From Nocardia flavorosea NBRC 108225 (GTDB lineage: Bacteria > Actinomycetota > Actinomycetes > Mycobacteriales > Mycobacteriaceae), in NCBI RefSeq assembly GCF_001613385.1, contig NZ_BDCG01000018.1, positions 124,001 to 188,000 on the forward strand: a stretch of 64,000 nucleotides of DNA, given 5' to 3'. The translations under genes and the position numbers were made by a program. A model generated the notes under the pieces. That model was given only the letters and a program-made list of their open reading frames with translations. It made no database searches and was not told the DNA's origin. Within the stretch, counting starts at the first letter, position 1. The number at the start of each line of letters is the position of its first letter. This document shows, piece by piece, positions 33,180 through 42,024 of this stretch.

Positions 33180-34860
33180 TGTGGAACCAGGTCCGGTGGT
33201 GAACGGCGACCGCTCCGAGCCGGGTTCCGGAGCACCTCGGCACGTGTTCGCCCGGGAAACGGCGCGGCGCTGGGTACTGCACATCGATATGGATGCGTTC
33301 TTCGCCTCCTGTGAGCAGCTCACCCGGCCGACGTTGCGGGGCCGGCCGGTGCTCGTCGGGGGGACCGGGGCGCGCGGGGTGGTGGCGGGGGCCAGTTACG
33401 AGGCGCGGGTGTTCGGGGCGCGGTCGGCCATGCCGATGCATCAGGCGCGGCGGCTGGTCGGGGTGACGGCCGTGGTGGTGCCGCCGCGCGGGGCGCTGTA
33501 CGGCGTGCTGAGCGGGCGAGTGTTCGATACCTTGCGGGCGCGGATTCCGGTGCTGGAAACCTTGTCGTTCGACGAGGCGTTCGGTGAACCCGCGGAACTG
33601 GCGGGCGCGAGCGTGTCCGCGGTGCTGGATTTCTGCGCGGAGTTGCGGGCGGCGGTGCGGGAAAGTACCGGGCTGGTAGCTTCGGTGGGTGTAGGTACCG
33701 GCAAGCAACTCGCCAAGATAGCTTCGGGAATGGCCAAACCGGACGGGATCAGGGTGATCGCGCCCGGTGAGCAGCAGGAGCTGCTCGCCGGGTTGCCGGT
33801 GCGCAAACTCTGGGGGATCGGGCCGGTGGCGGAGAGCAGGTTACGAGCACTCGGGATCGAAACGGTCGGGGCGTTCGCGGCTCTGCCCGAGGTGGAGGCC
33901 GAATCGATCCTGGGCGGAAGTATCGGCGCCGCACTGCACCGGCTGGCCCGAGGTATCGACGATCGGCCGGTCGCCGAGCGTGCCGAGGCGAAACAGATCA
34001 GCGCCGAAACCACCTACGAAACCGATATCGTCACGCTGGAACGGCTACGCCCGGCGATCACCGAGATGGCCGCGGCCGCGCACCGGCGGCTGGTGCGCGA
34101 CGGGCGGGCCGCGCGCACCGTGGTGCTGAAACTCAAACGCGCCGACATGAGTATCACCACCCGGTCCAGCACTCTGCCCTACGCGACCGAGGATCTGGCC
34201 ACGCTCACCTCCGCGGCCCAGCGGGCGGCTCTGGACCCGCGGGATCTGGGGCCGGTGCGGCTGGTAGGGGTCGGGTACGCGGGTTTGTCGACGATCCGGC
34301 AGGAATCGTTGTTTCCCGAATTGGACCGGCGGGGAGCGGATTCCACGGATCCCGGTGTGGACATCGCCGGCCACGGCGAAACGGAGGCGCCGGTACGCGA
34401 TTTCGCGAGCGGGGCATCGGACGGCGAGGCGAGTGGACCGGTCGGGCAGGAGTTCCCCGCGGGGGTCTCGGTGGACAGCGACTCGTACCCGGCCGGTGCC
34501 GGGAAGCGGGTGGCCGAGCCCGAGTTTGTGGCACCAGAGCAAGAGAGCTCTGTGGATTCGGTGAGATCTACCGTGGGCGAGGCCTCTTCCGGTGCCTCCG
34601 CCGGGACGGTCGGGATGGCGCGCCCCGAAACCGTCGGCACGGCCGCGGATCCGGGAGTAACCGCTGGTCCGGTCGTGGACTGGCGGGCCGGATCGGATGT
34701 TCTGCATCCGGAATTCGGCTTCGGCTGGGTGCAGGGGGCAGGCCACGGGCGGGTGACCGTGCGGTTCGAGTCCCGCTCGACAGGGCCGGGGATCGCGCGT
34801 ACTTTCGCTGCCGACAACACCGAGTTGCGCCCTGCGGACCCGCTCGGCAGCCTGTCCTGA
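33160..34860 (+). CDS. dinB: DNA polymerase IV (Y family, DinB1/DinX type)
   Basis: 566 residues from the GTG at 33160. The GTGs at 33181 and 33196 are alternatives, and the conserved protein only starts near residue 37. Catalytic acidic residues are visible: H-I-D-M-D-A-F-F-A-S at 41-50 and S-F-D-E-A-F (Asp138, Glu139). The fingers, thumb (helix-hairpin-helix L-W-G-I-G-P-V-A) and little-finger domain follow to about residue 390. A low-complexity linker (about 390-505) separates these from a conserved C-terminal domain (L-H-P-E-F-G-F-G-W-V-Q-G-A-G-H-G) shared with M. tuberculosis DinX. It performs error-prone translesion synthesis. There is no clear LexA box next to this start. Confidence 0.94.
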   Translation: MTSGAGDVEPGPVVNGDRSEPGSGAPRHVFARETARRWVLHIDMDAFFASCEQLTRPTLRGRPVLVGGTGARGVVAGASYEARVFGARSAMPMHQARRLVGVTAVVVPPRGALYGVLSGRVFDTLRARIPVLETLSFDEAFGEPAELAGASVSAVLDFCAELRAAVRESTGLVASVGVGTGKQLAKIASGMAKPDGIRVIAPGEQQELLAGLPVRKLWGIGPVAESRLRALGIETVGAFAALPEVEAESILGGSIGAALHRLARGIDDRPVAERAEAKQISAETTYETDIVTLERLRPAITEMAAAAHRRLVRDGRAARTVVLKLKRADMSITTRSSTLPYATEDLATLTSAAQRAALDPRDLGPVRLVGVGYAGLSTIRQESLFPELDRRGADSTDPGVDIAGHGETEAPVRDFASGASDGEASGPVGQEFPAGVSVDSDSYPAGAGKRVAEPEFVAPEQESSVDSVRSTVGEASSGASAGTVGMARPETVGTAADPGVTAGPVVDWRAGSDVLHPEFGFGWVQGAGHGRVTVRFESRSTGPGIARTFAADNTELRPADPLGSLS

Positions 34861-34955
34861 ACCCCGCCGGGTAGGTTGGTGCCGGGCAGCGTCGCCGGTT
34901 CCGGTGGGGCTGCCGCAGCGCACGACACCGAACCCCGAACGCAAAGGACGAGCAG

Positions 34956-35462
34956 TTGAAGCTTCGCAAAACCGGACGTATCGCGATCGCCGGCCTGGCC
35001 GCCGCGGCCGCGCTGACCCTGACGGCGTGTGGTAGCGATGATTCCGACTCGGACACCGCAGCGGCGACGAGCACCACGGCCGCGGCCGAGACCACGGAGG
35101 CGGAGGCCGAGACGCCGCCCGTCCCGACCCCGGCCGATCTGAACACTCAGCTCCAGCGCGCGCTCGACCCGAACGTTCCGAACGAGGAAAAGCTGGAGAT
35201 GGTGCAGGGCGCCGAGGCCGATCCGGAGCTGCCGTCGAAGCTGAGCCAGTTCTACGCCCAGTCGGGCGCCACGATCGAGGTCACCGACGTGCAGGATTTC
35301 GGTACCGAGATCCAGGCCAAGGCCAACCTCACACTGAACGGTCAGACCAATGTGGCCGATGTGCCGTTCGTGGCCGAGGACGGGGTGTGGAAGGTCCAGC
35401 AGCAGTGGACCTGCACCATGCTCGCCAACGCCCAGATCCAGTCGCCTGCCTGCGCGGCCTGA
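34956..35462 (+). CDS. Lipoprotein, low-molecular-weight antigen MTB12-like
   Basis: 168 residues from a TTG at 34956 preceded by AAGGA (34943-34947). A lipoprotein signal peptide ends in the lipobox L-T-A-C (lipidated Cys25). An acidic, Ala/Thr-rich linker (26-60) follows, then a conserved C-terminal domain with T-P-A-D-L-N-T-Q-L-Q-R-A-L-D and W-K-V-Q-Q-Q-W-T-C, which I recognise as the MTB12 (CFP-2)-like antigen family. Function unknown; anchored to the outer leaflet of the plasma membrane. A TAGGTT box near 34871 may be its promoter, and a strong terminator follows. Confidence 0.8.
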   Translation: MKLRKTGRIAIAGLAAAAALTLTACGSDDSDSDTAAATSTTAAAETTEAEAETPPVPTPADLNTQLQRALDPNVPNEEKLEMVQGAEADPELPSKLSQFYAQSGATIEVTDVQDFGTEIQAKANLTLNGQTNVADVPFVAEDGVWKVQQQWTCTMLANAQIQSPACAA

Positions 35463-35479
35463 ATCGGGCGTATGCATTA

Positions 35480-35515
35480 ATCGGCCGGTCCGCATCCGTG
35501 CGGGCCGGCCGATTC
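35480..35515 (+). terminator. Terminator after the MTB12-like gene
   Basis: A 16-bp stem (35480-35495 with 35500-35515, one G-U pair) with a TCCG loop, starting 17 bp after the stop and followed by CTGTGT. Confidence 0.8.
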
Positions 35516-35607
35516 TGTGTCGGATGGCTCTGTCTCCGGATCGGCGGCATGCAGGGATGCAGGGGAACGCGCGACTGTCCCGAGGGGCGCCCGGTGGCGC
35601 AAGCGCT

Positions 35608-35651
35608 GGTCCGGGCCCTGCGCCGGGAGGCGCCGGCGCAGGGCCCGGACC
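35608..35651. repeat. 17-bp perfect inverted repeat upstream of the emb-like gene
   Basis: GGTCCGGGCCCTGCGCC (35608-35624) is the exact reverse complement of 35635-35651, with a 10-nt loop. It is 40 bp upstream of the -10 box and centred about 75 bp before the start codon. It could be an operator or a second terminator. The gap 35463-35704 has no other feature. Confidence 0.65.
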
Positions 35652-35690
35652 GCGGGTATCTGTGGATGTGGCCGCCGTGATCGCGCCCAT

Positions 35691-35696
35691 TAGGAT
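35691..35696 (+). promoter_or_regulatory. -10 box TAGGAT (leaderless) of the emb-like gene
   Basis: TAGGAT ends 8 nt before the GTG at 35705. Confidence 0.55.
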
Positions 35697-35704
35697 GGCG
35701 CTCC

Positions 35705-38700
35705 GTGGCTGACACGATGGTGGTGGCGGCGTCCGAGCCGGCAGAGATCTCCGAAAGTCCGCGACCCCGAAGGCGGGGCGGCTGGGCACGGCCGGTGGCC
35801 CTGGTGTCGGCCCTGATCGGGGCGTTGCTCGCGGTAGCGGTTCCGTTCCTGCCGGTACGAGTGGATGCGGCGACACTGTCCTGGCCGCAGGACGATTCCG
35901 CCGCGTCGGTCGAGGCGCCGCTGGTCGCCTATGCGCCGCTGAGCTTCGAAGCCACCGTGCCCTGCGCGGCGATTCAGCAGTTGCCTGCCGGTGGGGTGCT
36001 CTCCGCCACCGCGCCCTACGGCGCCCCCGATCTGGAGCGGTACGGGTTCCTGGCCCAGGTCCGGCCGCCTACGCCCGAATCCGGCCCCGTACTCGACGTG
36101 GTGTTGCGCAACCAGTCGCTGTTCAGCGTGCCGGTGGCCGAACTGGCGCCCGGGTGTGAGCTCACCGTGGGCGCGGGGATGACCGAATCCGTGGCCACGC
36201 TCACCGGGCACGAACCCGTGGTGCTGGGCGGGGATTACCGGCCGCAGATGGTCGGTGTGTTCAGCGATCTCGGCGATCCGGCGGGTGCCACCGTCACCGC
36301 GGAGGTGGACAGCCGGTACAGCTCCACCCCGACCCTGGTGAAACACCTCGCGATCTGGGCGGCCGTAGTGGCGACCGTGCTCTCGCTGGTGGCCCTGCAT
36401 CGCCTGGACAACCTCGACGGGCGTCGTGCCCGGCGCTTTCTGCCGGCCCGCTGGTGGACCTTCCGGCCGGTGGATTTCGTGGTGCTCGGCACGCTGGTGC
36501 TCTGGCATTTCATCGGCGCCACCACTTCCGACGACGGCTATCAGTTCGGGATGGGCCGCACTTCGCAGGTCGCGGGGTATATGGCGAACTACTTCCGGTA
36601 CTTCGGCGTGCCGGAGAATCCGATCGGCACCCCGTACTACGACCTCATCGGGCTGATGGCGGATGTGAGTACGGCCAGTCCCTGGGTGCGCCTGCCGACC
36701 TTGCTGGCGGGAATCGTGGCCTGGCTGGTGATCAGCCGGGAAGTCGTGCCCCGGCTCGGGGCCGCGCTGCACCGCAACCGGTTTGTGCCGTGGACCGGTG
36801 CGCTGGTCTTCCTCGCGGTGTGGTTGCCGTACAACAACGGCCTGCGGCCGGAGCCGCTGGTTGCGCTCGGTGTCCTGCTGACCTGGTGTTCGGTGGAGCG
36901 CGGGATCGCGACCCGGCGGTTGCTGCCGTTTGCGGTCGCCATTCTGATCGCGGCGTTCAGCTGTACGGCGGGCCCGCACGGGCTCATCTGTCTCGCGGCG
37001 CTGCTGGCCGGGCTGCGCCCGCTGTTCAAGATCGTTTCGGCGCGGGTGCGACAGGTCGGCTGGCTCGCACAGCTGCTCCCGCTCGGTGCGGCGGGCGTGC
37101 TGGTGCTCGTCGTCGCCTTCGCGGACCAGACGTTCAGTGCCATGCAGGAAATGCGCCGGGTGCACGAACTGGCCGGGCCGAATGTGCTGTGGTTCGACGA
37201 GTACCTCCGCTATCAGTACCTGTTCATGGGCACGGTGGACGGTTCGCTGGCCCGCCGGTTCGGGATCTTCGTGATGGTCGTCGGGCTGGCGGTCTGCCTG
37301 CTGACGCTGTTGCACAAGGGTGGCCGGATCCCGACCGCCGCCGTGGGGCCGTCGCGCCGGATCCTCGGGGTCACCATCGGCGCCATGGTGCTCATGATGA
37401 CGACACCGACCAAATGGACCCACCACCTCGGAGTTTTCGCCGGGCTGGCGGGTGCGGTCGCGGTGCTCACCGCGGTGGCGGTCGGCCCGCGGGTCATGCG
37501 CGGGCCGCGGAACCGGGCGTTGTTCGCCGCCGGAGTGGCATTCCTGATGGCGCTGGTGTTCTCCGGGCCCAACGGCTGGTGGTACGTCTCCTCCTTCAGC
37601 ATCCCCTGGTGGGACAAACAGCCTTCGATCGCCGGTATCGCCCTCAACAAGGTCTTCCTGCTGGGTGCGGTACTACTGCTTGCGCTGGCCGCATGGTGGC
37701 ATGTGCGGGCGCCCGATACCGGACATCATCGGATCTCCCGGTGGGGGTGGCGCTTCGCGAAGATTCCGCCGCTCACGGTGGCGGCGGCGTTCATGGTGCT
37801 CTTCGAGGTCGCCTCGTTCGCCAAGGGCGCGGTCAGCCAGTATCCGGCGTTCTCCCTGGCCGGTTCGAACTTCGGCGCGCTCACCGGCAACGCGTGCGGG
37901 CTGGCCCCGCATGTCCTGGTCGAAACCGATCCGAACCGGGGCATGCTCGCCCCGCTGGCCGGCGACCCGGCAACCACTCTGGCCGGTAACGGCAGTACCG
38001 GTTTCACGCCGACCGGTGTGGCGGCGGACCTGAGCGCCGATACCGAACAGGGCGCCGACGCCGCCATCGCCGATTCGATGGGGGCCGGCGGCGGCACCGG
38101 GGTCGCCACCGAAACCGCCGGTCCCGCGCTGCCGTTCGGTCTCGACCCCGCGACACCGGTACTGGGCAGTTTCCAGGCCGACGGTCCGGCGGAACTGACC
38201 AGCGGCTGGTTCCGGCTTCCGCCGGTCGCCGACCGCGCCGATATCCTCGCCGTGAGCGCCGCCGGCCGGATCTGGTCACGCGACGCCGACGGGGTCGTCA
38301 CCCACGGACAATCGTTCGAACTCGAATTCGGGTCCACCACCGCCCCCGGCGCCTCGGCCACCGAACCGGTCGCGCTGCGGCGGGTGAACCCGATCGATAT
38401 CGGTCCCGCGCCGTCCTGGCGTAACCTGCGGGTTCCGCTGGAGCCGTATGCCGACGCCGATACCGTCCGTATCGTCGCGCACGACCGGGACCGCGATCCG
38501 CGGCAGTGGCTGGCCTTCACTCCGCCCCGGATGCCGCAGACCCAGGATCTGAACACGGTGGTCGGCTCCACCGATCCGGTGCTGCTCGACTGGGCTGTCG
38601 GGCTGCAGTTCCCGTGCCAGCGGCCGTTCGACCACCGCATCGGCATCGCCGAGGTGCCGAAGTACCGCATACTGCCGGACCGGGTCGGCGCCCACGACAC

Positions 38701-38926
38701 CAACCTGTGGCAGAACCACGACGGTGGCGGCCCGCTCGGCTGGACCGAACTACTGTTGCACGCCCGCACCCTGCCGACCTACCTGAACCACGACTGGGAC
38801 CGCGATTGGGGCCAGCTCCAGCAGTTCCTGCCGCGTGATCCGGACGCGGTCCCCGCCCGTCCACAGGTCACGCAGGAGGATCACCCGGGCACCTGGACAC
38901 CGGGGCCGATCAACGTCGCCTGGTGA
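35705..38926 (+). CDS. Arabinosyltransferase of the EmbA/B/C family
   Basis: 1073 residues from the GTG at 35705. GT-C membrane glycosyltransferase: one N-terminal helix (about 28-48), a first extracytoplasmic domain (about 55-215), then about 12 helices to residue 715 and a large C-terminal carbohydrate-binding domain. The catalytic acidic pair lies in T-T-S-D-D-G-Y (Asp276, Asp277), followed by the family block A-G-Y-M-A-N-Y-F-R-Y-F-G. The segment F-G-M-G-R aligns with the ethambutol-resistance region of EmbB as I recall it. It transfers arabinose from decaprenylphosphoryl-arabinose to arabinogalactan or lipoarabinomannan. It stands alone here, not in an embCAB cluster, so which of the three it matches cannot be told. 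Confidence 0.93.
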   Translation: MADTMVVAASEPAEISESPRPRRRGGWARPVALVSALIGALLAVAVPFLPVRVDAATLSWPQDDSAASVEAPLVAYAPLSFEATVPCAAIQQLPAGGVLSATAPYGAPDLERYGFLAQVRPPTPESGPVLDVVLRNQSLFSVPVAELAPGCELTVGAGMTESVATLTGHEPVVLGGDYRPQMVGVFSDLGDPAGATVTAEVDSRYSSTPTLVKHLAIWAAVVATVLSLVALHRLDNLDGRRARRFLPARWWTFRPVDFVVLGTLVLWHFIGATTSDDGYQFGMGRTSQVAGYMANYFRYFGVPENPIGTPYYDLIGLMADVSTASPWVRLPTLLAGIVAWLVISREVVPRLGAALHRNRFVPWTGALVFLAVWLPYNNGLRPEPLVALGVLLTWCSVERGIATRRLLPFAVAILIAAFSCTAGPHGLICLAALLAGLRPLFKIVSARVRQVGWLAQLLPLGAAGVLVLVVAFADQTFSAMQEMRRVHELAGPNVLWFDEYLRYQYLFMGTVDGSLARRFGIFVMVVGLAVCLLTLLHKGGRIPTAAVGPSRRILGVTIGAMVLMMTTPTKWTHHLGVFAGLAGAVAVLTAVAVGPRVMRGPRNRALFAAGVAFLMALVFSGPNGWWYVSSFSIPWWDKQPSIAGIALNKVFLLGAVLLLALAAWWHVRAPDTGHHRISRWGWRFAKIPPLTVAAAFMVLFEVASFAKGAVSQYPAFSLAGSNFGALTGNACGLAPHVLVETDPNRGMLAPLAGDPATTLAGNGSTGFTPTGVAADLSADTEQGADAAIADSMGAGGGTGVATETAGPALPFGLDPATPVLGSFQADGPAELTSGWFRLPPVADRADILAVSAAGRIWSRDADGVVTHGQSFELEFGSTTAPGASATEPVALRRVNPIDIGPAPSWRNLRVPLEPYADADTVRIVAHDRDRDPRQWLAFTPPRMPQTQDLNTVVGSTDPVLLDWAVGLQFPCQRPFDHRIGIAEVPKYRILPDRVGAHDTNLWQNHDGGGPLGWTELLLHARTLPTYLNHDWDRDWGQLQQFLPRDPDAVPARPQVTQEDHPGTWTPGPINVAW

Positions 38927-38947
38927 GTGGCCGACCACCGCGCTGGC

Positions 38948-38953
38948 TAGGCT
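38948..38953 (+). promoter_or_regulatory. -10 box TAGGCT of the P-type ATPase (leaderless)
   Basis: TAGGCT ends 7 nt before the ATG at 38961. Confidence 0.6.
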
Positions 38954-38960
38954 GACCGTC

Positions 38961-41381
38961 ATGTCGACAACTGTGGAGGCTGTCGGTTCGCCCGGGCTCA
39001 CCGCCGCCGAGGTGGACCGGCGGCGCCGGGACGGGCTCACCAACGATGTACCGGACCGGGCGAGCCGCTCGGTCCGCGATATCGTCCGGGCGAATGTTCT
39101 CACCCGGATCAACGCCATCCTGGGTGTGCTGTTCGTCCTGGTCATGGCCACCGGCTCGGTGATCGACGGGATGTTCGGGTTGCTGATCGTGGCCAACAGC
39201 GCGGTCGGCATCATTCAGGAAGTCCGGGCGAAACGGACGCTGGACCGGCTGGCGATCGTGGGCCAGGCGCGGCCCACGGTGCGCCGCGACGGCCGGGCCG
39301 AGCAGATCGCCCCCAAGGATGTGGTGCTCGACGATCTGATCGAACTCGGGCCCGGTGATCAGGTCGTGGTCGACGGTGTGGTCGTCGAAGCCGAACTGCT
39401 CGAGATCGACGAATCACTGCTCACCGGCGAATCCGACGATGTCGCCAAAGAGCCGGGCGCCCAGGTGCTCTCGGGCAGCTACGTGGTGTCCGGTTCGGGT
39501 GCCTACCGCGCCACCAAGGTCGGTAGGGACGCCTACGCCGCGAAACTGGCCGAAGAGGCCAGCAAATTCACCCTGGTGAATTCGGAGCTGCGCAACGGGA
39601 TCAATACGATTCTGAAGGTCATCACCTACCTGCTCATCCCGGCCGGCGCGCTGAGTATCTACAACCAGCTGGTGTCCAGCGGGGAATCCTGGCGTCCGGC
39701 GGTCACCGGGATGGTGGCGGCACTGGTGCCGATGGTGCCGGAGGGGCTGGTGCTGATGACCTCGATCGCGTTCGCGGTCGGGGTCGTGCGGCTGGGGCAG
39801 CGGAACTGCCTGGTGCAGGAGTTGCCCGCGATCGAGGGGCTGGCGCGGGTGGATGTGGTGTGCGCGGACAAGACCGGCACATTGACCGAGAACGGGATGC
39901 GCCTGGCCGAACTCCGCATGCTCGAGGAGGGTGCGGAACCGGCCGCCCGTCAGGCCCTGGCTGCGATGGCGGCCGACGACCCGCGACCGAATGCCAGCGT
40001 GCAGGCGATCGCGGAGGCGCTGCCGGATACTCCCGGCTGGAAATACACCGCGGTGGCGCCGTTCTCTTCGGCGAAGAAATGGAGCGGTTTCTCCTACGGT
40101 GCGCACGGCGACTGGTTGCTCGGAGCTCCCGATGTGCTGCTCGACGCGGCCTCGGATGACGCTCGCGCCGCCGAGGAGCTGGGTGCGACCGGCTTGCGGG
40201 TGCTGCTGCTCGCCCGCGGGGACCGGGCCGTGGACGCACCCGATGCGCCCGGGACGATCACTCCCGTGGCGCTGGTGGTGCTGGAGCAGAAGGTCCGGCC
40301 CGATGCCCGCGACACCCTGGACTACTTCGCGAGCCAGGACGTTTCCATCAAGGTCATCTCCGGCGACAACGCCGTCTCGGTGGGCGCCGTCGCCTCCTCG
40401 CTCGACCTGCCCGGCGGTGACCACCCCGTCGACGCCCGCACCCTGCCCGAGGACCGGGACGAACTGGCCGGGGTACTGGCGCAGCAGAGCACGTTCGGCC
40501 GGGTGCGGCCCGATCAGAAACGCGCCATGGTGGGTGCTCTGCAGTCGCGCGGGCACACCGTGGCGATGACCGGCGACGGGGTCAACGATGTGCTGGCGCT
40601 CAAGGACGCCGATATCGGTGTCGCCATGGGCGCCGGTAGCCCGGCGACCCGGGCGGTCGCCCAGATCGTCTTGCTGGACAACAAATTCGCGACCCTCCCG
40701 TATGTGGTGGGTGAGGGCCGGCGGGTGATCGGCAATATCGAGCGGGTCTCCAATCTGTTCCTCACCAAAACCGTGTACTCGGTGCTGCTCGCCTTCCTGG
40801 TGGGGGCGGCGGGGGTGGGCTCGCAGATCTTCGGCTACGACCCGATCGGCTACCCCTTCCTGCCCCGGCATGTGACGATCGCGGCCTGGTTCACCATCGG
40901 TATCCCCGCCTTCATCCTGTCGCTGGCCCCGAACAACGAACGTGCCCGGCCCGGTTTCGTCGGCCGGGTGATGCGATTGGCGATCCCGTCGGGTGTGGTG
41001 ATCGGCACCATGACTTTCCTCGCCTATCTCATCGCCTACGCCGGGCCCGAAGCCGGCGACGAACAGAAGATGCAGGCGGGTACCACCGCGCTCATCACGT
41101 TGATCATGATCGCGGTCTGGGTACTGGCGATCGTTGCCCGGCCGTACAACTGGTGGAAGATCGTGCTGCTGGTCGTCTCGGTGCTCGCGTACCTGGTGCT
41201 GTTCACGGTGCCGTTCACCCGGGAGTTCTTCGCGCTCGACCCGTCGAACATCGCCCTCACCACCGCGGCGTTCCTCTGCGGCGCGGTCGGCATCGTCCTG
41301 GTGGAAGTTGCCTGGTGGGTCAGTGCGACGCTGCGCGGCGAACTACACAAACTGGTCCCCGCGGCCCCGGGCGAATCCTGA
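38961..41381 (+). CDS. P-type cation-transporting ATPase (CtpE-like)
   Basis: 806 residues from the ATG at 38961. The open frame continues upstream into the emb-like gene, but the leaderless box fixes this start. Motifs: actuator loop T-G-E-S at 155-158, phosphorylated aspartate in D-K-T-G-T at 303-307 (Asp303), and T-G-D-G-V-N-D at 537-543. About ten membrane helices. No N-terminal heavy-metal CXXC domain and no C-P-C metal motif, so it is not a copper/zinc P1B pump. The overall shape fits mycobacterial CtpE, implicated in Ca2+ uptake. Confidence 0.88.
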   Translation: MSTTVEAVGSPGLTAAEVDRRRRDGLTNDVPDRASRSVRDIVRANVLTRINAILGVLFVLVMATGSVIDGMFGLLIVANSAVGIIQEVRAKRTLDRLAIVGQARPTVRRDGRAEQIAPKDVVLDDLIELGPGDQVVVDGVVVEAELLEIDESLLTGESDDVAKEPGAQVLSGSYVVSGSGAYRATKVGRDAYAAKLAEEASKFTLVNSELRNGINTILKVITYLLIPAGALSIYNQLVSSGESWRPAVTGMVAALVPMVPEGLVLMTSIAFAVGVVRLGQRNCLVQELPAIEGLARVDVVCADKTGTLTENGMRLAELRMLEEGAEPAARQALAAMAADDPRPNASVQAIAEALPDTPGWKYTAVAPFSSAKKWSGFSYGAHGDWLLGAPDVLLDAASDDARAAEELGATGLRVLLLARGDRAVDAPDAPGTITPVALVVLEQKVRPDARDTLDYFASQDVSIKVISGDNAVSVGAVASSLDLPGGDHPVDARTLPEDRDELAGVLAQQSTFGRVRPDQKRAMVGALQSRGHTVAMTGDGVNDVLALKDADIGVAMGAGSPATRAVAQIVLLDNKFATLPYVVGEGRRVIGNIERVSNLFLTKTVYSVLLAFLVGAAGVGSQIFGYDPIGYPFLPRHVTIAAWFTIGIPAFILSLAPNNERARPGFVGRVMRLAIPSGVVIGTMTFLAYLIAYAGPEAGDEQKMQAGTTALITLIMIAVWVLAIVARPYNWWKIVLLVVSVLAYLVLFTVPFTREFFALDPSNIALTTAAFLCGAVGIVLVEVAWWVSATLRGELHKLVPAAPGES

Positions 41382-41551
41382 AATATCGCCGGTGGGTACC
41401 GCGCCGTTGCCGAGTGTGCTGCGTTCGGGCCACTTGTCACCGGGCCGGGTTACTGTCACGGCATCTCCGCGGCGGCTGATATCACCCCGGCCGAGCCGGG
41501 ACGGCCGGTCGGCGCGGGACGGAAGCCTCGACGAGAGAGAAGGACACCGCA

Positions 41552-41878
41552 TTGCCGACCGAGCTCGAGGTACGACCGGCGCGCCGCGACGAGATCGCGG
41601 CGTTGGCGCGGACGCTGGCCGCCGCCTTCCGGGACGACCCGGTCATGGAGTGGATGTTGCCGGATCCGCGGCGGCGGGAGAGGAGCCTGGAACGGCTGTT
41701 CGAGGCCCAGACCCGGCATCACCATTTCGCGTCCGGCGGTGTGGATATCGGCGTGGATTCGGCGGGCGAGATCGCCGGCGCCGCGCTCTGGGATCCACCC
41801 GGCCGGTGGAAGACACCGCCGCTCACCGAGGTACGAATGCTTCCGCAGACTTTACGCGCCCGGGGCGCGTCGCCGCCG
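41552..41878 (+). pseudogene. Truncated GNAT acetyltransferase
   Basis: From a TTG at 41552 with AGAAGGA upstream, the first 105 or so residues read as a good GNAT N-terminal half (V-R-P-A-R-R-D-E-I-A-A-L-A-R-T, F-R-D-D-P-V-M-E-W-M-L-P-D, A-L-W-D-P-P-G-R-W). Homology then stops abruptly around R-M-L-P-Q-T-L-R-A. The acetyl-CoA-binding motif A (Q/R-G-x-G-x-G/A) is absent in any frame before the phzF-like gene 150 bp later. The frame runs on only as a shadow of that gene. The 3' half has probably been deleted and the protein is unlikely to be active. Confidence 0.6.
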
Positions 41879-42024
41879 AACCTGTGGTGGCGGGGACACG
41901 GAGAATGCTCGCGACACCCCGCACCGACCGGCGATCCGTCGCCTGAGCGGGGCGGGAGCCGTGTCCATAGAGGCCCAGATGGCTTGTGCAGGGCGCTTAT
42001 TCACGGCTGGAGTACCTTCATGGC

